From the NCBI RefSeq assembly GCF_000219625.1, contig NC_018215.1:806001-870000 (forward strand): a DNA stretch of 64,000 nucleotides, in the 5' to 3' direction. The stretch is from Zymoseptoria tritici IPO323. Its lineage: Eukaryota > Ascomycota > Dothideomycetes > Mycosphaerellales > Mycosphaerellaceae. The translations under genes and the position numbers were made by a program. Numbering within the stretch: position 1 is the stretch's first letter; each line of letters starts with the position of its first letter. Positions 32,886-45,134 of this stretch are shown here, piece by piece. The notes beneath the pieces were generated by a model that saw nothing but the letters and a program-made list of their open reading frames with translations, was not told the origin of the DNA and did not search any database.

Positions 32886-34083
32886 TCACCGCTCGCCAAC
32901 AGCAGGTCTTTCGCCACCGGGATCCCTTCCCTCCGCTCTCCTCCTCTCCAACACTCTCGCCATCGCCGCCCTCACCTCGGGATCATTTCGCACCGTATTG
33001 ACTTTCAACCAATCCACCAACCCCTCTTTCAACTCTCCAACCGAAGCTTCATCATTTCCAAACGGAATCACTTCCATCGCAATCAATCGTGAGAGCTCCG
33101 TGTCCACCGCAGCAGCCACCGCTTCGATTCGCTGGATCTGCTGCATCGACACAACAGCTGGGTCCTCCATGCCTGGACTTGCGCTTTGGAGAAGAGGTCC
33201 TAGCTGGGACATGGCGATGAAGAACGTGACTGCGATTTTTCGTAGGAGGATGATCATCTGAAACGGGAGGTAGGGCGGTCTCAGACCCGTTGTGATGAGG
33301 AAAGGGTTGATGAATTTCTCCAGGAGGACGGGAAAATGAGGGCGCGTGATGGTGTACATCTCCACGACGAAAAGCGTTCCCATGACGAAGTATCGCCAGA
33401 ACATGCCGTTGTTCAAGTAGCCCATCAACCCGAGCACGATGAGCGCGATGGCGGAAGTCGCGTAGTAGACGGAGAGTTGCTGCAGGCCATGGTACACGTA
33501 GTCGGGAAGTGTCTTGCAGGACTGCCAGCGGAGGATGTCAGGGCCGAAACGGTCGTAGGCAAATCGTTTGGCTGGATCGACTAGAGTGTCGCGAGCGGCT
33601 TTTAGGCGGACATAGATGGCTTCGATGGAGGCCTTGTCTGAGCCGGTGGCCTTGTCGGGGTGGAATTGAACGGTGCTGGTGAGTGTCAATCGTGTGATGT
33701 GTGATGAGGTCAAGGCAAGGACTTACAGGCGACGGAAGCGGGATTGCAGAGACCGATCGTCGACGTTGTGCGGTACGCCGAGTAGTTGGTAAAAGTCGCC
33801 TTGTTGGCGTAATTGGTAATCGGCTTCGTAGACTGTGTACAGCAGGTAGAGGATGATCACGGCGACGTGTATCCGCCTTCGATCGCGAATGTAGCGCTGC
33901 GAGCCAGGAGCGGGTTTGGGGTCACCGGCTCGAATGAATATCGAGTAGGCGGCTGTTTGTGCATAACCTGTGACCAGCTGTAAAGGGAGAGTCAGTACAG
34001 GCGAATCATTGTCTGGGCAATCGTTAGAGACTCACATTTGGCAGGAAGTACCAGCCTCCGAGTGAGACCAATTGGCTGGCCAT
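32886..34083 (-). CDS. Membrane J-domain (DnaJ/Hsp40) protein
   Basis: Three exons (34083-34036, 33977-33727, 33675-32886) give 362 residues. An N-terminal membrane stretch (LVSLGGWYFLPNLVTGYAQ) is followed by a basic loop (PKPAPGSQRYIRDRRR), a second hydrophobic helix (HVAVIILYLLYTVYEADY) and a J domain at about residues 70-150: DFYQLLGVPHNVDDRSLQ, RFRRLTVQFHPDKATG with the essential HPD triad, and DPAKRFAYDRFG. Two or three more hydrophobic helices follow (SVYYATSAIALIVLGLMGYL, MFWRYFVMGTLFVVEMYTI, IILLRKIAVTFFIAM), then a soluble helical tail. J domains stimulate Hsp70 ATPase; here the partner is probably a cytosolic or ER Hsp70 at a membrane, perhaps the ER. This architecture is common in Pezizomycotina but poorly studied. 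It is divergent from RPA43. Confidence 0.88.
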
Positions 34084-34686
34084 GTTGACGAACGACCAGT
34101 TTTCCCAAGGGCTATCGCTGCATGTCAAAAGGCAGTGAGTAAGGTTCTCCTGTGGTCTGGCCTGGCTTCCAGTGATCGAAAATCCCTTGCAGTGCTTCGC
34201 CAAGATCGAGATACCGACTGATTTAAGTGATCGACCGGACAGTACGGCGCAGGGGGCTTTGAATTGTCCTTGATAATTCGGCTGCAATGTGCAGATCCCT
34301 AGGTTCGCAGGATGAAGGCAAGGTTGCGGCGCAAGTGGTGTATGCGATCGTCCCAGGGGATCGGTGCGACGATCGCGTATCTTTCCAAGACTGCAAGGAC
34401 TTGTCTTTTCCCAGCAGTGCGGTACTTTGCAACGGAGAGGTCTGAAATTGGGTGTAGTCTGATGAGGTGAGGTCTCGATATCGCTCGCTTGACACTTGTT
34501 TGCTTCGTTCGAAAGTCTAGCGTACCGCGGCTTTGTGCATCGAATATTGACTGACAAAAATCTCGTTCGGGCCACTTCTTATGGCCCGCCGATCTATCAG
34601 CTGCCAATGACTTTTTCGAGATTCACTTCACTTTTTGGACTTTCCTAATCCGTCGACATCGTCCTCGCGACGCACCACTCTCCAAT
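34084..34686. promoter_or_regulatory. Divergent promoter region, J-domain gene and RPA43
   Basis: 603 bp between two divergent start codons. No specific element assigned; the 34,620-34,680 part is pyrimidine-rich and likely 5' UTR of RPA43. Confidence 0.45.
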
Positions 34687-35379
34687 ATGGGCATTCCGCA
34701 AGCGTCTGCTAGTCGCAAGGAATCGACAAAAACTCAAAAGGTACCTCATGAAGCACCACAGAAACCTCTGAGCAAATCTGACATATCCCTCTAGAAACAC
34801 AAGTCCTCCAAATCTTCGACAACCGCCAAACCAACCTCCACCTCGCCCTTCACCACCCTCACAGCATCCCTCTACGTCTCTCTATCCCCGTGCGCCAACG
34901 CTTTTCCGCTCGAAGGCCTCTGCGCCGAACACCTCTCCCCGCACCTCATGACCTACCACTCCTCCTTCAACGGCGTGGTGTTATCCTACTCCAACCCACG
35001 AATCTCCTCCTCACCCGAAGACCACCGACCCCAGGCAAAGACGGAAAAAGTGCTCGCGAGATCCATCGACGAATACGCCGTCACATTTCTTTGGCTCACC
35101 GCCGACTTCCTTGTCTTCCGGCCGGAACGAGGGAGTTTGCTGGATGGCTTTGTCAATTTGCAGAGCGAGAGTATGCTCGGATTGTTGTGTTACAATTATT
35201 TCAACGTGGCGATTGCGAGGGAAGGATTGCCGGAGGGGTGGAACTGGGATGGGGAGAGCTGGAACGATGCGGAAGGAAATCCAGTGGGAGAGGGGAGGAA
35301 AGTGAAATGCAAGGTTGAGGACTTCGTGGCGAGTGGAGGGGAGGGATTGTCGATTAGTGCGACGCTTGTGGATGGGTGA
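34687..35379 (+). CDS. RPA43: RNA polymerase I subunit RPA43
   Basis: Two exons (34687-34740, 34795-35379; 54-bp phase-0 intron) give 212 residues. Rpa43 pairs with Rpa14 in the Pol I stalk and contacts the initiation factor Rrn3. The family's blocks are present: SPFTTLTASLYVSLSPCAN, LEGLCAEHLSPHLMTYHSSF, GVVLSYSNPRIS, SIDEYAVTFLWLTADFLVFR, ERGSLLDGFVNLQSESMLG, LLCYNYFNVAIAREGLP and the C-terminal OB-like strand (VKCKVEDFVASGGEGLSISATL). The N end is Lys/Ser-rich. The frame stops at TGA 35377-35379 and then stays open for another 100 codons, which is discussed as a finding. Yeast Rpa43 is 326 residues, but filamentous-fungal forms are often shorter. Confidence 0.9.
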
Positions 35380-36176
35380 AAGAACTGGGAAACGAAGCGC
35401 AGCAAATTCTCCAAGCATTTCTTGAAAGAGCGAGGGACGAGGCCATCGTGGGAACAGGTCCAGAGAGCTTATGTGAATAACTGGGCTGAGAAGAGATACC
35501 GTCCGCTGGAGGCTATTTGCGGGAGACATCTCACGTTGAATCCGAGCGAGCGGCCGAATGGAAGCAGGAGCGAATTGTTCAGGAATGTGGCAGCCGGTAT
35601 GGACGCATCGGACATCTTTAGCCTTGTCCGGCACCGTCAGGAAAATCGCATATCAAGAGTCAAAGGAGGGCGATTTGGCTGACATGAAGCCGCGACGATC
35701 AAACGCCAGCGTCTGGCGCCAGCGGAGGTGATGCTACCTCGGATCACGGTACCTAGGATGGACTACCGTTGTCTGGATAGCATGGCAGTGGAAGAGAAAC
35801 AGGCTCGTGCGATGATCAGAGACGAGGAAGACAGATGCTCATCTTGCGAGACATGGTGAAATCGGAATCAAGGAATGTGAGAGCGCAATATCTGCGAGTC
35901 TCCGCGCCCACGAATGAATAGTAAGGTAGCGCAATTCGAATGAGAGCTGCGATAGCGTTGGGCTTCAACCCGTCTCGTCCTCATTCATCATGTCCGTCTG
36001 AACGTTTCTCCTTGCCGTCGTCTGATCCTCCATGCATGATCGTCCTTCTATCTCCACTGGAGTCGAATATGAATGATTTGCTTCGCCCATGACCCATCAT
36101 CTACAAGGTCGAGCTCATCCTCCCATATCTACACACCCTTGTGCCATCCAGCGGACTGTCTTTCGACCCATCCTCA
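35380..36176. other. Convergent 3' region with in-frame extension of RPA43
   Basis: The RPA43 frame remains open from 35380 to a TGA at 35680-35682, giving protein-like text (SWEQVQRAYVNNWAEKRYR). The rest, to the stop of the RanBPM gene at 36177, shows nothing recognisable. Confidence 0.4.
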
Positions 36177-38295
36177 CTACCCCTCCAGAAAATCCTTCTT
36201 GACATCCACCAACGCCGCCGCTCCCCCACCCGCACTCCTCCCACTAGTCTCCTCCAACAATGCCTCCGTCTGCGCGCACACCTTCTCCAGCGCCGCGCTC
36301 GACGGCTTGCCCAAACTCACCAGAATCGCACCATTCACACCCTCGCCTACGGACGCTCGTCGGGTCGTGTCGAATAAGTATCCGACGGGAGATGCCTCCC
36401 AATCGACATAAGCGAGACAGGCGAACATGTCCTCGAGGAGTTTCCGGACGTGCAATCTGCGATCCTCCCCAAACTCGCCTTGGAGTTCCTGACCGTACTC
36501 CACCGCCGCTTGCAGAAGCTGGTCGGAGGATTGTGGTGGGCATTTGGAGGGGAGGGATTGCGAGCTCGCCATATCCACGTCCAAGTCTCTGTCTGGTTGG
36601 GACATGGATGTCTCACGATGGAGTTGGGAGTCGAGCTCCATCTGCTCGTCCCTTTCCTGCTCCTCTTCCACCGCCTCATCATCTCCTGCCTGCACAGATC
36701 CTCCTCCCGGGCAGACCCTCATCATCTCCACAAACTTCTGACACCGCAATCGGAAATACACATCTCCGTTTCTGTCGTCTTCGAAAAGCCTCGGATAATA
36801 CGTGCTCGTGTACTTCAGCGCGCGATCGATATCACCGTCGAGGATACTTCTTCGGATTTTCTGCCTCCTCACCGCGTGGATGTCCTCCTCGTCTTCCTCG
36901 TTGTCAAAGTTGACTCCCTTCGATGCTTGTAGACCAGCGTTCCGCTTTCGGACATCCCGCGCAAAAGCCGAAGCAGTCTCAACATAGCCCTCATGAGCCA
37001 GGTATTGTCCGATCAGATTCTGTATCAGGGTACTTTCGTCGTCGGGTGGATGGAGAGAGGTAACGTCTGTACTTCGAACGGAGTCCAGCACAGTCCTCCT
37101 ATCCGAAGCGACTAACCGGTCAATATCAAACACAAATGGCGTCCGGCCGAAGTTCACTCGTAAATGCTCCCCGGGTTTCTTCATGCCGACGCTCGGATAC
37201 AGTCGCTCCTGACGGATGTTGTGGAACGCCGTGCCTGGTCACACATCATTACATTAGCCATGCCAACCACCTCATTACCGTCATGTCATGCGACTCACCC
37301 AGAAAATTTCCGTTCTTTGTGAAGAACGCGCTGTTCGTCCGGAAATTCACTCCACAGCCCACAACATCCTGACTAGCAAAACCAGGTCCATACGCCTTGC
37401 CACTCGCATTGCCCGCGAAGACGTACCCATCGTCTCCGTGATATGCCCAGCTCTCCGTTTCCCACCCCGGTAGTCTCGATAACATCGCCTTTTTCGTGGA
37501 GAACCCAATTCCAATCAACCCATCCTTCCCTCGCGAGAGGATGGTCACCTCAAAGTAGTATATGCCAACTTCTTTCGGTATGGGATAGTCGGATCGGACT
37601 GAGGCCGCTTCGTCAGATTGTTTGATGACGCCGGAGAAGCGTACTTCTGAAGCAGAAGGGCCGAGGATGTCGAGGCCGGTGGGTTTCTCGGCAGGGGACC
37701 AGGCAGAGGGGAGAGGCGGGAGGCGGGTGGAGTCGAGGTGGGGTGGGGGGAGGCGTTCGATAATGTCCTGGACTACTGCGCGGTGTGATGAGTGAGATTT
37801 GTGGAGGTTGGCGATACTGGGACTTGTGGATAATGAGGGTACTGTTGTATGTGCTGCGGTGTTGTTGTTCCGGGCGTACTCTTGCAGTTCGGCGAGATGT
37901 TGTTCGTGAGCTTGTCGAAGGCGCTGGACATGCCGTGAGGATTTGAGATATGATGGTGTGAAGAAGACGGAATGCTCGTCATGCTGCGTCGATGCTATGG
38001 AGTTGTATCGTGCGGAGTCGACCGCCCAAGCGTTGCTGCTGCCAGGTCGCCGTGCTGTTGCGGGGGATTGTTCATTGCTGTGTGAATACGTCTGCGCCAT
38101 GTCGTCCTCGTCGAGGTCGGTCCGATCGGTGCGCGATCGTTGTTGTGCCCATTCGATCCAAGTCGCCATCGTGTTGTCCGCGATGTTGGGCCGGCCGGCG
38201 GCAACGGTGGCGTATGATGGTCTGCGAGTCGCTCGGTAGGTGGTGGATGGAGGATGTGGTGGATTGTTGCTCGAATCGGGATAAGGATTGCTCAT
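36177..38295 (-). CDS. GID1: RanBPM/Vid30-type GID (CTLH) complex scaffold
   Basis: Two exons (38295-37299, 37234-36177; 64-bp intron inside SPRY) give 684 residues. Gid1/Vid30 and RanBP9/10 are scaffolds of the CTLH E3 ligase that degrades gluconeogenic enzymes. After a Ser/Asn/His-rich N region, a SPRY domain (about residues 220-350) shows EVGIYYFEVTILSRGKDGLI, IGFSTKKAMLSRLPGWE, SWAYHGDDGYVFAGNASGK and GCGVNFRTNSAFFTKNGNFLG. Then LisH (STLIQNLIGQYLAHEGYVET), CTLH (RRQKIRRSILDGDIDRALKY, YPRLFEDDRNGDVYFRLRCQ) and CRA (LLQAAVEYGQELQGEF, LEDMFACLAYVDWEASP) are in the family order. A Glu/Asp-rich insertion splits CTLH from CRA. Substrate receptors of the complex are not in this window. Confidence 0.96.
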
Positions 38296-39107
38296 TGGAG
38301 TTGGCGAGAGAGTGGTGCGGTTGCTTGCAGGTCAGTCCTGTTGGAGGATTGGGTGCGGTGTGAAGGTGGAAGTGTATTGATGGACGAGGTATGCGCCTAT
38401 CGGAGGTGAAGTGCAGGTGCAGTCGGCAAGCTGTAAGGTAAGGTAGGTTTGGCGGAGAGCTGTTTGCTGCATCTAGCAGAACATCATCCTCACAAGATTT
38501 CCTCGTCCACACTTGAAGCAAACATGTTTACCGTGCCAGGCCTTGGTCCAGAGGACATCTTATCATCAAGTGAGAGAGACGAGACAAGAGAGCAATGACT
38601 TGGACGAATAATGACCAGCTTGACGTGAAGCTAAGGTATCCCCGCCATCGCAATGACTACGAACATGGATCCATTTAATAAGAACCTTATGGTGTCGGCA
38701 GGTTTTAGGGCGAAATGGTATCAATGAGGGAAATACGACCATAGTACTCGGGTTCCGGTATCCTGCGGTCGATGGGCTGCAAAAGCGCGTGGTAGTCGCA
38801 AGACGAACAACAAGACGACTGATCAACGAGATGAGGACGACATGGTACCAAGACATTGCACAGACAGACAACGGTCAAATTGCTTGCTATCTGATGCCTC
38901 TCCCAGGGCTAGTCTTCTACAACAACTTCCCACGCAGCAACCGGGCAATCGAAAGCAAGTGACAAGGAAGCCTTCGGAAGCAAGCAAGAAAGAAACCCAT
39001 CAAGTCCATGTCGCGGCTCACTCCCTCCAATTCACCAATCGTGGAGATCCACCCCGGAGACTCTTCCATATGCTTCCCATCGTCTCGGTCGATGTTCGTT
39101 GTAGCGG
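38296..39107. other. Intergenic, no gene recognised
   Basis: About 810 bp between the GID1-like start and the 3' end of a secreted-protein gene. It should contain the GID1 promoter. Nothing else seen. Confidence 0.4.
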
Positions 39108-39530
39108 CTAGCGGTCTTGGCAGTGGAAGCCCTTCCTTTTGTTTCTGTTTGGACAACAAGATGTTAATGATCAAGCTTGGGTCGTGAAAACACGCCAGAA
39201 CAGTGGATCCGATAGTGGAGGCGTACCCGTAACATTCGCCCGCCTCGAACGGGCGGCCACACCCATTGATGTCGCAGCAGACCTTGCTACAGGGCACGCC
39301 CTAGAACAGAAAGGTGGAAGAGTCAGCGCAAGCTCGGGGACGCGGAAGGACGAAAGGTAGACCAAGACCTGCTGAGATGATAGCTCGAGAGACATCTCGG
39401 ACCACTGCAGGCCTTTCCGCTCTTCGGTTCTTCTTACCTGCTTACTGCAGCCACCAACGAATGTGCAGACGGTCCCGCTCGCCGCGTAGGCAGCCGACAT
39501 GGTCATGGCGACGAGGATGAGGAAACGCAT
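39108..39530 (-). CDS. Small secreted cysteine-rich protein (67 aa)
   Basis: Three exons (39530-39438, 39300-39227, 39144-39108) encode 67 residues. A signal peptide (MRFLILVAMTMSAAYAAS) precedes a ~50-residue domain with eight cysteines: GTVCTFVGGCSKQ, GVPCSKVCCDINGCGRP, EAGECYG and a last exon (NKRKGFHCQDR) that adds the eighth. The CC doublet and spacing recall cystine-knot or defensin-like folds of fungal antimicrobial proteins and effectors, but no family is certain. Introns are 137 and 82 bp. The second splice is inferred; without it the frame runs on ~100 residues of low quality. Upstream lie GTT microsatellites (39550-39571, 39661-39677), probably in the 5' UTR or promoter. Confidence 0.75.
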
Positions 39531-41113
39531 TGTTGTCGGCCGGGAGTGGTGTTGGTTGTTGTTGTTGTTGTCGTAGTAAAGAGAGAGATCTCGGAGAGAT
39601 GCTGGAGTGGCTGAGAGACCGGAGACTGCGAGGAGTGTTTGAAAGACCAGAGGACCTGTCGTTGTTGTTGTTGTTGCTTGAGGAGGACTTGAAGAAGAGG
39701 AGGAAGTAGAAGAAGAAGCAGAGTCCGGATCAGCAGACATATATGGTATCAGAGCGATGCCATTTCACACCACTCCGTGCTTGTCAAGACCACTCTCGTT
39801 TCGTGCTTCTCACACCGCTCCGTGCGTCTCCGCACTATCGAAAGTTTGTCCCTCTCCTGCTTGCGACGGGGATTTGGATGACACGAGTTCTTCCCAAAGG
39901 TTCCCATCGACCCTTGACTTGCTCACGACTACCTAGGATACGGTATTGATCAGTGATTTTGGAGTCGTCAAAGGTGATCGCAATCCGTACCAAGATCTCA
40001 CGCATGTCTGCGCAAATCGATATCTTCTTCGATATCCAGATGTCTCTCGCACAATAGGATACGACAGTGTTAGACCGCAAGACGACTCGTCTGCGCCTGG
40101 TCGCGATGAAGCCGGGGGTTCTGCTGACACGAGTCTTCCCACCATTGTTGCAACTTGCATCTCTGACTCTGGCTCTCGAGGTCGTCCCTGTCCGTCGCCC
40201 GGACCGAGGACGTGGATTGGAAATCGATTCCATCGATGATGGATGTGATTGCATCCCTCACCCTGACCTTGAGCTCGTCCATCTACAACCTTGGATGCTG
40301 CATACAGGAATGGCGCGGACGGTCGACAAAGTCTATCTACCTTGCTTGAGCACATTTTGGCAGTTGATTGAGAGATCGCATTGGCGCGGAAAGGCCGGTT
40401 GCTTTTGGTCCAGGTGTTGTACAAGGGATCACACAGATGGTAAATCCATCCCATCATCCCACAGACTGACGACCAACGCCGTGAGGTCCCGCGTACAGGG
40501 CAGTCTGCTGCGGGAGCCTCCACGCATCATGCCATGATGCGAATCATGCGATGCTGTTGCCACAGCTCGTGCGTCTCTCCCTTCCCGAGGATCGACATCG
40601 ATCTTGCAATCGGTGTGTGTGAACCGATGACCGGGTAACGTCTCCGACCGAGTCTCTCACGCGGTGGAGCTTCGCCGGCAATTGAAAGTTGAGCGCTCGC
40701 ACTTCCGTCGGTTCCTCGAGCTGGGCGCAGTTGACGCAACCATGTTCCGGGAGAATGGAGAACGTCATCGTGAACTTGACGAACAGGAAGACTGCACTGG
40801 AAAAGGATAAAACATGACAAGTCGTTTTGTCTGCAATGTTTCATGCTTTGTATCGTATCTCCGCAGCCTTCTGTTGTTCACCCCGCAAGACAATTCGCAA
40901 GACAATCCATCTACGTCTTGCTCTTGAGCGCATCTCCTGCAATTCGATGATACGCCTGTTCTGTGATCCAGTCGTTGCCCAAAACGCCTCGCTAGTGATG
41001 ATCAAAATCCCAAAAGTCCGGCAAACCCTCGTAGTAGTACAGCGCAATGGAGCGCACATCGGTCTTGCAGTCGACAGACCCGCTCGATTTCATCCCGGCC
41101 TGTTGATCGCTGG
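39531..41113. other. Gene-poor region with trinucleotide repeats
   Basis: 1.6 kb. Two GTT/AAC microsatellites (39550-39571 and 39661-39677) and a GAA/GGA-rich tract (about 39691-39720) lie close to the secreted-protein gene. No other gene is supported. Confidence 0.4.
39550..39677. repeat. (GTT)n microsatellites
   Basis: Two short GTT runs, at 39550-39571 and 39661-39677, upstream of the secreted-protein gene at 39530. Such tracts are prone to length change. Confidence 0.7.
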
Positions 41114-41982
41114 CTAAGCAGCCACAATCGGCGCCGGCGAGCTCTCCATTCCATTCACCATCGTCGTATCCCCATCCGCCAGACTTCTCTCCCTCTCACT
41201 CCCCACATTACTACTCTCACCCACAGGCTTGACCTCGCTCGATCCTCCACTATCACTCTTCACATCCCCCGCAAACCCCTGTTCTCTTGGCGGCGCCTTC
41301 CACGCCGACATCACACTCCACGTGGTACCGGTGAAGGACTTGAGCGAGAGGCCTTTGCGTTCCCACTTGCGACAGGGTTTGCCGGTGCGGTCGAGGGCGC
41401 GGAGACCGGCGTTGATGGCGCCTGTGTTGGCTTTGGGACCGAGTTTGTGGGCGGGAACGGCGCCGGCGGGGCGGGTGGGAGCGGTGCCGTCCTGGGCGGC
41501 GTTGCGGTCGATTGTGCCGTCGGCGCTGGGGGGAGAGAGAAGGTTAGTGAGGTGGTCAAGCGATGTATTGAGATTGATAGTACTTACAGTCTTGCTTTCT
41601 TCTTGGGTCCTGGACGACCTCGTTCTCTCATCGGCGCGTTCGGGTCGATGGAGGGTGGTGCGCGTTTTCGACCAGATGGTGCGGCACCTCCTCGCTTTCT
41701 CCGGCCGTCGACCTTGGCTGGTGGAGCGAGAGAGTTGCCATCAGTGGCATCAGGCCCTGGCACGGGTGTGGCATTCGACTCGGATGACTTTTCGGCACTT
41801 TCAGGGAGTTGTATCGACGGCGATGCTTCGCCTTTGATAGTTGGTGCTGCCGATGGTGATGCTTCTGATGATGAGTCTGATGGGAAATTCGAGAGGACCT
41901 TGGGCGATATCTTAAGTCTGACGATCCGACTCTTTTCTCCCGGCTTGAGCACCTTGGTGGTAGTCTGTTTCGTGGCAGCCAT
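41114..41982 (-). CDS. IES4: INO80 chromatin-remodelling complex subunit IES4
   Basis: Two exons (41982-41588, 41525-41114; 62-bp intron) give 268 residues. Ies4 is a fungal-specific subunit of the INO80 nucleosome remodeller and a checkpoint-kinase target. The N end has the family strand (SRIVRLKISPKVLSNF), then a Ser/Pro-rich linker, a basic stretch (DGRRKRGGAAPSGRKR, RPGPKKKARL) and the conserved block GAINAGLRALDRTGKPCRKW followed by ERKGLSLKSFTGTTWSV, which is the best signature of the family. The tail is acidic and Ser-rich. The splice restores LADGTIDRNA. Start ATG is immediately before the conserved N region. Confidence 0.85.
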
Positions 41983-43229
41983 GGTTGACAATTTTCGCGT
42001 CGGTGTTGACGTCGATGGGTATATTCGCGATGTTGTGCTGAGGATGTGGGTGCCGCTCGGTCGAAGTGGTTGGTGGTGGACGTTGTACTTTGCGCCCGTG
42101 CCTTGGCCCACGTTTCGGTGGTGTGGTCGGCGAGGCTCAATCCGGTGATGAGCGTGGCGGTGATGTCGTTTCAATGGACGTCGTCGTTATGGTGGGTGGA
42201 TGGGATTGTGATGAGAGTGTTGTGCAGGAAATGAAGAAAGGAGAGGGAAGAAGAAAGTGATGCGTCGCCTGGCGGCGGCACGCCAAAGCTGATTCTCCCG
42301 ATCTCATCCCAAGGTAACTTCCAGTCGCTGAGAGTTCTGAGATTCTGGGGGGTGATCGTTCGTCTTGCTTTGCCCTGGGCTGTGTTCCAACAGCTGCCTT
42401 TCCGTCTTCCCGCTTCTCGCTTAAACCATATACACATATATCCGAAATGCCTCCTGCATAACATCTTCTCATGTAACACATCTATATTGTAATCAATATA
42501 GTCTTTGATCGACAGAAGCGACAACGCACTGGAATTCGTTCAAGAATTGTTCGATGTTGGTAGCCGTAGACGCATACTTTCCTTGGTCGATTCGATACAA
42601 GAAACCTACAGCTCTCATGTATGCCTCAGGCAAACATTGAAGAAAGCCGAGCAACTTCCGTGATCCGTAGACTTCCTACTGACCGAGAGCATCGCCAGGA
42701 ACCGGAATCGACCCATCACCATTCATCAGCCACGGACAGTTCTGGTCTGGACCCATCAGGAGAAAGACAGTCTGCGCTCGTTCACAGGTGGCATGTCTCG
42801 GACCACTATCGGCGACCTTGAAAGACTTCAATCATGATACCATGAACTCTGCTGGAAGGACAATACCTGATCTTCCTTGACCTGCACTGCATCACTGCAA
42901 TGAACGCAACGGCCTTGCGGAGTGGATCCCAGCTCTTCAATGATCGAGCGAGATTATCTAGAACTGGAGTAGCTTGAACTGGGCGAACGAGCTACAATCG
43001 AAGTTGGCTACATCGTTGTAGCATCCGTGCCAGGAGTCAGACCTATCTCGCTGCTTTTTCAGACTCATTCCAAGTTTCGTGAGAAGGTCTGGTGAGCACT
43101 TCTTGCTTTAGTGCATATCCACAAGCGACTGTGCCGTCTCTGCAAGCACATCCCAAGCTCACGTCCATGCACCGCGCAAGACCAATCCTCGGCACGTTCG
43201 TGATCATGCCACTTGCTAAGCAAAACAAC
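41983..43229. other. Divergent intergenic region
   Basis: 1.25 kb holding the promoters of IES4 (minus) and the F-box gene (plus). No further gene recognised. Confidence 0.4.
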
Positions 43230-45134
43230 ATGGACCGTCTTCCAGACGAAGTGATTGTTCAAATCATATCATGTACGCCGAGTCAAACTGCTCTCTTCTT
43301 GGATCACCTCTAACAATTTCCAGTCCTCGACATCATCGACATCGTCAACCTGCAACGAACATCCTCTCGATACCTCGCCCTGGCCCGCGACAACGCCATT
43401 TGGAAATTGATATGCTTCGACCATTCGAGATCGGAAGCCCTCCGTCGTCGGCAACACCAACTCCAAATCCAAGATCCTCGCCTCGCCGAACTACGCAATA
43501 CATGGGCAGCATTGCCAGGACCCAACCCTACAGCCTGGGATGTCTCCCAACTCGTCGGCAGCGAACAACCACGCGCAGCAGTGGATCCAGATGCTGAGGC
43601 TCGTGTATTGAGGACTAGAGCACTCGCGAATTGGGAACCAGGCTACCCTACTGAGAGACTCGATTACTACGACGAGTTCATCGCGAGACACGCACCGGTC
43701 AACATAGGCTGGCTGAACCTCCCAGGCACCAAGGATGACTTCAAAGAGGCGACCGGTCTGGCGGTACTTCACGACCCAGCATCAACGCACGCCGTGTCGC
43801 CTCTCTCCGACGGATCGATCTCAGTATTTGACCTCTCCGCCCGAACCACACACCATCCCAACGGCGGCGGCGGCAGACTACTCGCCCACAGCGCACCCGG
43901 TCTGCTCACTGGCCTACCTCTCACCGCCGCAGCGGAACATCACCACGCAATCATGACCTCGACCGGCGCAGTAGAAAGCGTCTCCATCAACTCCTCATCT
44001 CGAAGAGGATTTTTCGCCGTTCAGCAGCATCTTCACGAAGTCGACCTCACCACACTCCAACTCGTGTCATCGAAAGAGTATTCCTTTCCCATCACCGCTT
44101 TATCGTCCGTCTCTGATGACATGCCCTTGGTTGTCGGAACGAGTAACACCCTCCATCTCTACGATGCACGAGATCCGACATATCTTCCGCCACCCTCCTC
44201 TGGCGAACTAATCGGCGGTCGCATCTCTTCTCACGCGATGCTTGAAGAACCAGGTCCACTCTCAATCCTTCATACATCTTCCGATGAAATCTACGTCTCC
44301 GGCCGCTTCAAATCACTCCTATCCTACGACCTCCGCTCCTTCCCTCGTCTCCGCGGAACAATCTTCACCGGCGCGCCGATCGCCTGCCTCGCCTCTCTAC
44401 CATACCCCTTCATCCCACGTAGTTTAGACCTGCTCCGTAACCCCGGCACCTCCATCGCCGCTTTACAATCCGCCCGCGCTGCACCGGGCACGACACTGAT
44501 GGCTGCCGGCTCATATAAAGGCAAAGGCTCGCTCGAACTATATGGCCTGCCCAGCATCCAAACCTATCAAAATCGCCAAACCGCCTCCTCCTCCAAACTC
44601 TTCTCCGTCGCACCCCACGGCGGCAGAATCGTCTTCTCCGACGGCGACGGAAACCTCAAATGGGTGGAGCGGGACGCAGTCTCCTCCATCCGCACATTCA
44701 ACATCAATGACGCACTTGCCGGCTCCTCATCCACCACTACTCAGTCCGACCGCTCAACGCCAAGAGGAATATGGAACTCCACCGCCGCCCAAGCGCCAGG
44801 ACAAGGCGACATCGTACAGAAAATCCTTCCCTTCAACCCACCCTCCACCTCACCTTCACATTCCGATCGTCCCGACACAGCTCAACAGAATCTCCTGCTT
44901 TACACCGGCGACGGTCGACTCGGTGTTCTCGGCTTCGGCGCCGAAGGAAGGAATCCTTTAGGTGAAGATCTCTGGCATGACGCGGTGGAGGAGCAAGTCA
45001 GCACGGAGCAGAGAGCCCGAGAAGATGCGGAGCGATCGTTCGGCGAGACGATGAGACGGGCGTTGGAGAGGAGCGCGGAGGAAGTGAGATTCGTCAGAGG
45101 GTTGGGAATGGGATATGGTGGTCCTTTGCGGTAG
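43230..45134 (+). CDS. F-box protein with probable beta-propeller
   Basis: Two exons (43230-43272, 43324-45134; 51-bp intron) give 617 residues. The first ~45 residues are an F-box (MDRLPDEVIVQIISF, LDIIDIVNLQRTSSRYLALA, DNAIWK), the Skp1-binding module of SCF ubiquitin ligases. The remainder has repeated beta-strand blocks consistent with a WD40-like propeller: GLAVLHDPASTHAVSPLSDG, SISVFDLS, SNTLHLYDARD, EIYVSGRFKSLLSYDLRSFP, LMAAGSYKGKGSLELYGLP and IVFSDGDGNLKWVERD. It ends in a charged helix. The protein is thus a likely substrate receptor, with the propeller selecting the target. Substrates are unknown. An upstream in-frame ATG (43092) exists but the F-box starts at 43230. The stop is only 25 bp from the stop of the convergent GT90 gene. 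Confidence 0.85.

Noticed and set aside
39933..40523. 196-codon minus-strand ORF
   Set aside because: No domain or signal peptide, and the ORF lies in a stretch with several other equally open frames on both strands.
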